Source: JANXLS01 sp035308565
Lineage (GTDB): Bacteria; Planctomycetota; SZUA-567; H5-PLA8
Direction of reading: 5' to 3'
NCBI GenBank assembly: GCA_035308565.1
Contig: DATGGK010000105.1
Location: 23,958 to 87,957, forward strand
DNA length: 64,000 nucleotides
Shown here: positions 57,986 to 64,000 of the stretch, piece after piece
Layout of the letters: the number at the start of each line of letters is the position of its first letter
Numbering within the stretch: position 1 is the stretch's first letter
Notes under the pieces: generated by a model
What the model saw: the letters and a program-made list of their open reading frames with translations, nothing else
What the model was told of the DNA's origin: nothing
Databases searched by the model: none
Made by a program: the position numbers and the translations under genes

Positions 57986-58906
57986 ATGGACTCTCTTATG
58001 AACGCCTCCGACTTTTCCACCGATCAAATCGCAGCGTTCGTCGAACTTGCGCGCCGCGGCAGCCTGCGCGGCGCGGCCGTTGCACTGCACATCACCGAAC
58101 AGGGCGCGCGCAACCGGCTGCTTGCGCTGGAAGAAAAACTGGGCGTGCAGCTTTATCGAAAGAAGCAGGGCGTGCGCAAGACTCAGCTTACCGAGCAGGG
58201 CCGCCGATTTCTGCCGCACGCGCGCAGCTTTCTGGAGCGCGCGCGGGAACTTGCGGAGCTTTTCGCGAGCGAACCGAGCGAACAGGAAATCCACGTCGTG
58301 GCGAGCCAGTACCTCATCCTGTACGTGCTCATCGACGCCGTGCGCCGTTTCCGCGCCGCATTCCCGCGCATTCACGTGCGGCTCAGCGCGCGCACCGAAG
58401 CGGAAATCGAAGAAGCGCTGCAGCTCGATCCCGATGTGACGCTCGGCGTGGCAGCGCCGTACGAACCGGCCGCCGAACTTGAATACCGCCATCTTTTTTC
58501 GATGCAATGGAGCCTGCTGGCCAAGCCGCGCCACGAATTGCTCAAGCACCGCCCGCTGCGCCTCGATCATCTCGCGAATCAGCCGCTGATCTGTTTCGAG
58601 CGCGGATCGACCGGCCGCCAGCACGTCATGGACGCCTTTCACGCGCGCGGAATTTCGCCGCTGATCCGCATGGAAACCACCAACACCGAAATCATCGTGC
58701 GCATGGTCGAAGCAGGCTTGGGCGTCGCCATCGTGCCGCTGCTGCCGTCGGGCGCCGTCACGCGCGGTCGGCGCGTGGGCGTTGCTGCGCTGGGCAATCA
58801 GGTCCGTCCGATTCATTCGGGAATCCTGATACGCAAAGGCGATTCGCTCTCGCCCGCTGCCCGCGAATTCGCGGCCTTCGTGCAGCGCGAGTTTAATGAG
58901 TCCTGA
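57986..58906 (+). CDS. LysR-family transcriptional regulator
   Basis: DNA-binding regulator, 306 aa. N-terminal winged helix-turn-helix (about residues 10-70): DQIAAFVELARRGSLRGAAV, ALHITEQGARNRLLALEEKL, GVQLYRKKQG. The C-terminal effector-binding domain (about 95-300) has IHVVASQYLILYVLID, VTLGVAAPYEP and VRMVEAGLGVAIVPLLPSG. ATG 57986 is chosen because the earlier frame is read through the palindromic repeat; ATG 57998 is also possible. The effector and targets are unknown. The final ES and the stop are read from a heptamer array. Confidence 0.9.
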   Translation: MDSLMNASDFSTDQIAAFVELARRGSLRGAAVALHITEQGARNRLLALEEKLGVQLYRKKQGVRKTQLTEQGRRFLPHARSFLERARELAELFASEPSEQEIHVVASQYLILYVLIDAVRRFRAAFPRIHVRLSARTEAEIEEALQLDPDVTLGVAAPYEPAAELEYRHLFSMQWSLLAKPRHELLKHRPLRLDHLANQPLICFERGSTGRQHVMDAFHARGISPLIRMETTNTEIIVRMVEAGLGVAIVPLLPSGAVTRGRRVGVAALGNQVRPIHSGILIRKGDSLSPAAREFAAFVQREFNES

Positions 58907-58930
58907 GTGCTGAGTCCTGAGTCCTGAGTC
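58898..58930 (+). repeat. Heptamer tandem array, GAGTCCT type
   Basis: Four units (GAGTCCT, GAGTGCT, GAGTCCT, GAGTCCT) that start inside the LysR gene and supply its stop codon; the word is shared with 43847-43924. Confidence 0.9.
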
Positions 58931-59052
58931 GTGCAGGCGAGACGGAACTCAGGGAATTGCCCGAAGCTTCAGCTCCGTTCCACGAGGCGGCGGTGTAAAT
59001 CCAGTGTGGATTAATTGAAGCCGCGTGCCGCCATCAAGGATCGCTTTTTCCT

Positions 59053-61002
59053 ATGAAATTCGCACTCGCCCTGCTGTGCTCCCTCGCAATCGTTTTGACC
59101 AATCTCCGCGCCGCGGAAGTCGGCATTGTCAGCCACATCAAAGTGCTCTCCGACAAAGTCGAAGACGTGTCCTCGATGGAAGCGTGGAAAAAATCGTTCA
59201 TCAAAGACGGCATGACCGACGAGCAGAAAGCGCTGGCGGTGTGGACGACGGTGGTGAAGTTTCGTCACCAGGACATTCCGCCGATTGAATTTCTCACCGG
59301 CGACGGCGGCGACGTGCACGATCCGATCAAGACGTTCAACGTGTACGGCTACAACATGTGCTGCTGCGAATCGTCGAACATCTGCGCGCTGGCGCGTTAC
59401 GCCGGCTTGAAAGCGCGCGGATGGGGCATCAACGCGCACAGCGTACCGGAGATCGAGTACGGCGGCGCATGGCATCTGTACGATGCATCGCTGATTTGCT
59501 TTTTCAAAAAGAGCGACGGCAGCGTGGCGGGCGTCGAAGATATTCTCGGCGATGTGTCAAAATGGTACGAGAAGAATCCGGACTACCGCAAGAACAACGA
59601 TAAACTGCTGAAATTCATGCGCGACAACGGCTGGAAAAACGGCCCCTCGATTCTAGCAAACACGTCGGCGTATGATCAGAACGGCTGGCTGCCCGCGGCG
59701 ACGCACGGCTGGTATTCGACGATGCAGGAATACGACGGCCGCGGCGGCGGGAAGGACAACAAGGCGTTTCTTTACGAGTATGGTTATTCGCAAGGCTACG
59801 AAGTCAACATTCAACTGCGGCCCGGCGAGCGGATCACGCGCAATTGGTCGAACAAAGGTTTGCAGATCAACATGGACGGTTCCGGCGCGCCGCCGGGATG
59901 TCTGACGGAGAAGGTTGGAAAGTATGCGGCGGCGATGGGCGATCGTGCGCCGGGACGGATAGGCTACGGAATTCACGATTATGCCGTTCCATTTGAAAAT
60001 GGTAGCTATCGCTCAGGTGCATTACTCGTCGAGAATCTTGAAGACGGCGATGAGTCGGTGCATGTCAAGGATCCAACCAAACCTGGCGTGCTTATCGTGC
60101 GAATGGCAAGTCCATACGTCATTTTGAATGGCGTCGTTGCCGTAGGGTGCATCACTCCGGAACACGGGGAAATCGCGGTCGATGTTTCCGTCAACAACGG
60201 GCAGGATTGGAACGAAGTTAAGAAAGTCCACGAATGGGCGAACGGATTGAGTTTATCAAAATTAATTATCCGGCACTACAGCTATTGCGTCCGCTTTACA
60301 TTGAAAGGAAAAGGGACGGGTTTGAAAAACGTGAATTTTGAAGATGAAGTTCAACTCTCACAACGCGCTCTTCCCGCATTCGATACGGGTGATAACAAAA
60401 TCACTTTCAGCGCGGGACCTGATGAAGGCACAGTGACGATCGAAGCGAACAACGCCGCGGACAACAAAGGCAAACAGCTCACCTACGCCGATTTTCATCC
60501 GGTGCTCGATCACGTCAACAAAATGCTGGTGCTCGAAGCAGGCGCCGGCAGCATCACGTTCCCGATCAAAACGCCCGGCGATATGACGCGCTTGCGCTTC
60601 GGCAGTTTCTATCGCGCGCGCGATGCGAAAGACGGCTGGGATTATCAGGTGTCGTTCGACGGCGGCAAGACGTACAAAACGATCGATCACGCCGCTGGTC
60701 TGACCGGCAACGGCCAATGCAAATACGTGACATTCGCTGAGATTCCGCCGAATACGAAGGAAGCTTTTGTGCGCTTCGCCGGCCAGCAGCGCAACACGAC
60801 GATGCTTTCAAATTTCAGAATCGATGCCGATTACAAAGAACCCGCGGGCGGTTTCCGGCCGGTGAAAATCAGCTATGCGTGGGAAGAAGAAGGCCAGCCC
60901 AAGCAGGACGTCCATATCGCCAAGAGCGCGGAGGACGCGTACGCGATTCACTGCGACAAAAAGCCGCTGATGAAATCGATTGTGTTGGAATTGGCGGAGT
61001 AG
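59053..61002 (+). CDS. Secreted transglutaminase-like protein
   Basis: Exported 649-aa protein. Signal peptide (KFALALLCSLAIVLTNLRAA), then a transglutaminase-like core (about 45-180): NVYGYNMCCCESSNICALAR holds the candidate catalytic Cys, GWGINAHSVPEI the His and GGAWHLYDASLI the Asp, in the order and spacing of the Cys-His-Asp triad. The remaining ~450 residues are beta-rich with no recognised domain. Which of the three adjacent Cys acts is unclear. Transglutaminase-like folds include peptidases, so crosslinking is only one possibility. Confidence 0.7.
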   Translation: MKFALALLCSLAIVLTNLRAAEVGIVSHIKVLSDKVEDVSSMEAWKKSFIKDGMTDEQKALAVWTTVVKFRHQDIPPIEFLTGDGGDVHDPIKTFNVYGYNMCCCESSNICALARYAGLKARGWGINAHSVPEIEYGGAWHLYDASLICFFKKSDGSVAGVEDILGDVSKWYEKNPDYRKNNDKLLKFMRDNGWKNGPSILANTSAYDQNGWLPAATHGWYSTMQEYDGRGGGKDNKAFLYEYGYSQGYEVNIQLRPGERITRNWSNKGLQINMDGSGAPPGCLTEKVGKYAAAMGDRAPGRIGYGIHDYAVPFENGSYRSGALLVENLEDGDESVHVKDPTKPGVLIVRMASPYVILNGVVAVGCITPEHGEIAVDVSVNNGQDWNEVKKVHEWANGLSLSKLIIRHYSYCVRFTLKGKGTGLKNVNFEDEVQLSQRALPAFDTGDNKITFSAGPDEGTVTIEANNAADNKGKQLTYADFHPVLDHVNKMLVLEAGAGSITFPIKTPGDMTRLRFGSFYRARDAKDGWDYQVSFDGGKTYKTIDHAAGLTGNGQCKYVTFAEIPPNTKEAFVRFAGQQRNTTMLSNFRIDADYKEPAGGFRPVKISYAWEEEGQPKQDVHIAKSAEDAYAIHCDKKPLMKSIVLELAE

Positions 61003-61024
61003 TACACTGCGGTAGCGTTGTTCG

Positions 61025-61069
61025 TCCCATTGCTCCCATAGGTCCTATGGGGCCTATTCGGCCTTTTTT
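61025..61069 (+). repeat. CCCATAGGTCCTATGGGGCC repeat with T-run
   Basis: Palindromic GGCCTATAGGGCC-family copy followed by TTTTTT between the transglutaminase-like gene and gltX; it may double as a terminator. Confidence 0.7.
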
Positions 61070-61095
61070 CCCGTGCAAAAATCCCGAGGCTCTTA

Positions 61096-62706
61096 ATGTC
61101 AAGTTCCTCCGTCCGCGTCCGCTTCGCGCCAAGCCCCACCGGCTACCTCCATGTCGGCGGCGTGCGCACCGCTCTTTTCAATTGGCTGTACGCGCGCAAA
61201 ACCGGCGGGAAATTTATTCTGCGAATCGAAGACACGGACATTCAGCGCAACAAGGAAGAGGCCACGCAGATCATCATCGACGGGCTGAAATGGTGCGGGC
61301 TGAATTGGGACGAAGGGCCGGATATCGGCGGGCCGTTCGGGCCGTATTTTCAGAGCCAGCGCATGGAGCGGTACAGAGCTGTCGGCGAGGCGCTGGTCAA
61401 AGCGGAGCTGGCTTATTGGGCGAAGAAGGAAGGCGGCGGGCCGCTGCCCGATTGGAAGATCGAGAAGCTCAAAAAGCAGGGCAAGTGGGACGAGGAGAAA
61501 GCGCAGGCCGCGGCCGATCCGAATCCGGCGCTCTATTTGAAAGTGGATTTGAAAGGCCGCAGCGAAATTACGTTTGACGACGCGGTGAAAGGTCCGATTT
61601 CAAAACCGGCGCAGACGTATCTCGAAGAGGACGGCGTCACGCCGCGCGATTTTGTGATCCTGCGCAGCAACGGCATGCCCGTCTACAATTTTGCGTGCGT
61701 GATCGACGACGTGGACATGCACATCAGCCACGTGATTCGCGGCGACGATCACGTGGAGAACACGTTCAGGCAGATTTTTATCTACGAGGCGCTGGAAAAA
61801 GCCGCCCTCACCCTACCCTCTCCCGGAGGGAGAGGGGAAACAACGGCGCAGCGAATTCCAGTCTTCGCCCACTTGCCGATGATCTTCAATGAAGAAGGAA
61901 AAAAGATCAGCAAGCGGCGCGATCCGGTTGCAATCACGCTCTATCAAAACTGCGGCCTGCTGCCGGAAGCGATGATTAATTTCGAGGCGCTGCTGGGCTG
62001 GTCGCCGGGCGACGGGCGCGAAATCATGCCATTGGAAGACATCGTGCGCGAATTCGCGTTCGACCGCATTAAAAGCGCGGCCGCTCAATTTACGCTCAAC
62101 CGCAAAACGCCGCCGCCGGTGCCGGCGGGCGGAGCGACGACCGATGCGGGCATCGAAGCGCAGATCGTCGAATGGCTTTCGGAATGTTTGAAAGGCTCGA
62201 AGCTCGAATGGATCAACGGCGAATACATGCGCAAGCTCACGCCGGACGAACTGATCAGCCGCGCGCGGCCATTCTTGAACAAGCAGGGCTACAAGCTCGA
62301 TCATTATTCGCCGGCGTGGCTGCGCAGCGTGCTGGCGATCGAGCAGGAGCGTTCGAAGACGCTCAAGCAACTCGCTGAGAATGTCGCGCTGTTTTTCAAA
62401 GCGCCGGCGCAGCTTGATGCGAAAGCGGTCGATAAAGTCTTGAAGAAAAACGACGGGCTGGCGCTGCTGAAAGAGATGCGCGGCATCCTCGCGGGACTCG
62501 AAGAATGGTCCGGCCCGGTGCTCGATTCGGCGGTGAAACATTTCGCCGAATCGAAAGGCCGCAAGCTGGGCGAAGTCGCGCAGCCGCTGCGCGTGGCGCT
62601 GAGCGGCACGACGGTCAGCCCGCCGATTCACGAGACGTTGTTGTTGCTGGGGCAGGCGGAAAGTTTGAAGCGCATCGACCACGTGTTTTCGATGGTGACT
62701 TTATAA
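61096..62706 (+). CDS. gltX: Glutamyl-tRNA synthetase
   Basis: Class I aminoacyl-tRNA synthetase charging tRNA-Glu (possibly also tRNA-Gln). RFAPSPTGYLHVGGVRTALF carries the HIGH-type motif as HVGG, FILRIEDTDIQRNKEEA follows, VIRGDDHVENTFRQIFIYEA is the Asp-rich segment, and KKISKRRD is the KMSKS motif. The helical C-terminal anticodon-binding part is intact. At about residues 237-248 ALTLPSPGGRGE interrupts the region between the GDDH segment and the KMSKS loop; it is encoded by a palindrome (61804-61846) of an intergenic repeat family. Length 536 aa is slightly long. It overlaps the next gene by one base. Confidence 0.95.
   Translation: MSSSSVRVRFAPSPTGYLHVGGVRTALFNWLYARKTGGKFILRIEDTDIQRNKEEATQIIIDGLKWCGLNWDEGPDIGGPFGPYFQSQRMERYRAVGEALVKAELAYWAKKEGGGPLPDWKIEKLKKQGKWDEEKAQAAADPNPALYLKVDLKGRSEITFDDAVKGPISKPAQTYLEEDGVTPRDFVILRSNGMPVYNFACVIDDVDMHISHVIRGDDHVENTFRQIFIYEALEKAALTLPSPGGRGETTAQRIPVFAHLPMIFNEEGKKISKRRDPVAITLYQNCGLLPEAMINFEALLGWSPGDGREIMPLEDIVREFAFDRIKSAAAQFTLNRKTPPPVPAGGATTDAGIEAQIVEWLSECLKGSKLEWINGEYMRKLTPDELISRARPFLNKQGYKLDHYSPAWLRSVLAIEQERSKTLKQLAENVALFFKAPAQLDAKAVDKVLKKNDGLALLKEMRGILAGLEEWSGPVLDSAVKHFAESKGRKLGEVAQPLRVALSGTTVSPPIHETLLLLGQAESLKRIDHVFSMVTL
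61804..61846 (+). repeat. CCCTCACCCTACCCTCTCCC hairpin repeat inside gltX
   Basis: Shortened copy of the element at 38651-38729 and 45957-46033, translated in frame as LTLPSPGGRG. A widespread bacterial repeat of this kind is known to appear in proteins as a PSPGGRG peptide. Confidence 0.85.
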
Positions 62707-63572
62707 TGCTGACTCGCTCCTTTATTCATCTCTCCGGCGTGACTCACGCGCGCGAACGCCACCTCTGGCACGACGGGCTGGTGTCGTGGGACGACATGTT
62801 GAGCCAGCGCGATTTGTTCGACGACGGGCCGGCGCCGGCGCTGGAACAGGAGCTTTCGCTCTCGCGGTTGAAACTCGCGGAGAGCGATTCGCGCTGGTTT
62901 GAGGAGCGGCTTGGGCCGTCGCACGCGTGGCGCATGGCCGCGGATTTCGACGACGGGCGCATCGCGTACCTGGACATCGAAACCGACGGCCAGCGCCCCG
63001 ATGAGCCGCTCAACGACGGCGGCGGGCCGGATCGCACGACTGTGGTTGCCATCTGGGATGGCGCCGCCGCGCGGATTTTTTTGCGCAGCCACGATCTGGA
63101 TGAAATTCCCGAGTACCTTTCGAAGTACAGCGTGCTGTGCACGTTCAATGGGAAATCGTTCGACATTCCCTATCTGGAAAAGCGGTTTGGGAAACGATTC
63201 TTCGAGGGCGCGCATTTGGATTTGCGGCCGATCACGCGCGCGGTGGGTCTGACCGGCGGCTTGAAAAAAATCGAAGCGCAAATCGGCATCGAACGACCCG
63301 CCGACATTAGGCGCTATTCGGGTTATGACGCCGTGAAATTGTGGGCCGCGTATCGCCGCGGGCGGCGCGACGCATTGGTGCCGCTGCTGCGCTACAATCT
63401 TTACGACGCGGTCAACTTGCAGACGGTGATGCGCGTCTCGTACAATTGGGCGGCGGTGTACGATGAACTGCCCTTCCGCCGCTTCGATGAACTGCAGACG
63501 GATTGCGTGCATGACGCGGTTGAAGAAGCGGTGAATAATCTGATGACAAGCGCTCAGATGGCTCGGCGTTAG
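62706..63572 (+). CDS. RNase H-fold exonuclease-like protein (YprB type, DEDDy)
   Basis: Predicted 3'-5' exonuclease-like protein of the YprB family, 288 aa. The three acidic exonuclease motifs are visible: ExoI IAYLDIETDGQ (about residues 86-96), ExoII CTFNGKSFDIPYLEKRF, ExoIII LLRYNLYDAVNL with the YxxxD of the DEDDy group. The N-terminus is MLTRSFIHLSGVTHARERHL. Its ATG overlaps the gltX stop (TAATG), so the two are translationally coupled. Substrate, DNA or RNA, is not known. Confidence 0.85.
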   Translation: MLTRSFIHLSGVTHARERHLWHDGLVSWDDMLSQRDLFDDGPAPALEQELSLSRLKLAESDSRWFEERLGPSHAWRMAADFDDGRIAYLDIETDGQRPDEPLNDGGGPDRTTVVAIWDGAAARIFLRSHDLDEIPEYLSKYSVLCTFNGKSFDIPYLEKRFGKRFFEGAHLDLRPITRAVGLTGGLKKIEAQIGIERPADIRRYSGYDAVKLWAAYRRGRRDALVPLLRYNLYDAVNLQTVMRVSYNWAAVYDELPFRRFDELQTDCVHDAVEEAVNNLMTSAQMARR

Positions 63573-63659
63573 GAAACCTTTTTTCCGCGATTTTGCTTGA
63601 TTTCCAGCCAATAGACGTTACTGTTCTGCGTCCTTTTTGACCTGCACTGGCATTAAAGA

Positions 63660-63668
63660 TGCTATAAT
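63660..63668 (+). promoter_or_regulatory. Extended -10 promoter for ptsI (TGC-TATAAT)
   Basis: TATAAT at 63663-63668 is preceded by TGC, an extended -10. A TTGACC at 63637 is 20 bp away, too far for a normal -35. Transcription would start about 5 bp before the ATG at 63680, so the mRNA is nearly leaderless. Confidence 0.55.
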
Positions 63669-63679
63669 CCGGACTGCGA

Positions 63680-64000
63680 ATGGAAATCCTCAAAGGCATA
63701 CCTGTCTCCCCCGGTGTCTTCATCGGCGAAGCGTTCCTGCTGGAAAGCGAAGAATTTCGCATACCCGACATTACCATTCCCGAAGAAAAAGTGCTGGTCG
63801 ATGTGATGCGCTTCGAGCAGGCCGCCAACGCGGTCGCGGCCGAAATCGAAGCCATTCGCAAGCAGACGGAAGAGCAGATCGGGCCGAGCCTCGGAGCGAT
63901 TTTGAGCGTGCAAACGCAGTTGCTGAAAGACGACGCGCTGCGCAATCAAATCATCGACAAGATTAAGAATGAACACTATTCCGCGGAACATGCGGTGGCA
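63680..64000 (+). CDS. ptsI: Phosphoenolpyruvate-protein phosphotransferase (PTS enzyme I), N-terminal part, truncated by window edge
   Basis: The first 107 residues of enzyme I run off the right edge. MEILKGIPVSPGVFIGEAFL is the classic N-terminus of PtsI, followed by the helical HPr-binding domain (DVMRFEQAANAVAAEIEAIR, QLLKDDALRNQIID). The protein phosphorylates itself from PEP and passes the phosphate to HPr; the active-site His lies beyond the window. No Shine-Dalgarno precedes the ATG. Whether an HPr gene is next is not visible, and enzyme I in this group may serve regulation rather than sugar uptake. Confidence 0.9.
   Translation, partial: MEILKGIPVSPGVFIGEAFLLESEEFRIPDITIPEEKVLVDVMRFEQAANAVAAEIEAIRKQTEEQIGPSLGAILSVQTQLLKDDALRNQIIDKIKNEHYSAEHAVA

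Overview
The window is about 64 kb of GC-rich bacterial DNA, densely coding on both strands, with no rRNA, tRNA, CRISPR array or complete insertion sequence that I could find. The gene content points to the PVC group or a close relative (Planctomycetota-like, probably uncultured): a giant PVC-type heme-binding dehydrogenase/HEAT protein, a TIGR03790-like secreted protein, an N-terminal caspase domain, a kinase-TPR-WD40 regulator, an ECF sigma/FecR-type pair and many secreted beta-propeller proteins. This placement is inference from families; no ribosomal marker is present.

Layout. 1-7043: end of a surface-polysaccharide cluster (asparagine synthetase, NodU-type carbamoyltransferase, NAD-dependent sugar epimerase, GT4 glycosyltransferase, DCC-family protein, UDP-ManNAc-type dehydrogenase). 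7201-13514: secretin-like protein, PVC-type cytochrome/dehydrogenase, B-box-like membrane protein. 13827-19878: SelB, LexA, UbiD, a Uma2-type nuclease and UbiE. 20111-24525 (minus): secreted glycosidase coupled to PyrD, and a conserved unknown. 24611-38470: PPi-type phosphofructokinase, CstA, aldo/keto reductase, a PIN-type toxin/antitoxin pair, GyrA, an HpnB-like GT2, an RNase HII-like protein, a CobA-HemD fusion and a sugar isomerase. 38735-45897: WD40 kinase diverging from an ECF sigma/FecR-like/proline-rich cassette. 46148-63572: secreted proteins (PQQ-like propeller, TIGR03790-like, SGNH hydrolase, caspase-lactonase fusion, transglutaminase-like), a GGDEF cyclase, a LysR regulator, GltX and an RNase H-fold exonuclease. 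The window ends inside ptsI.

The most interesting observation is at 54538-54798. Two apparently separate tiny ORFs are in the same frame across a single TGA, giving an 86-residue membrane protein with a CPG-U redox motif just after a signal peptide. The TGA is followed 20 nt later by a hairpin whose loop begins GG and whose stem carries a U/U mismatch, as in bacterial SECIS elements. SelB, the factor that decodes such UGA codons, is encoded in the same window at 13827-15797. I read this as a small selenoprotein, apparently on a leaderless mRNA.

The second theme is repeats. At least a dozen intergenic sites carry arrays with a strict 7-bp period but a different word at each site. They often start on or overlap a stop codon and are often followed by an inverted array. 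Separate palindromic families sit between genes and have also entered coding sequences in frame (SelB, GltX, the kinase activation loop, the FecR-like protein, the secretin-like protein and the GT2).
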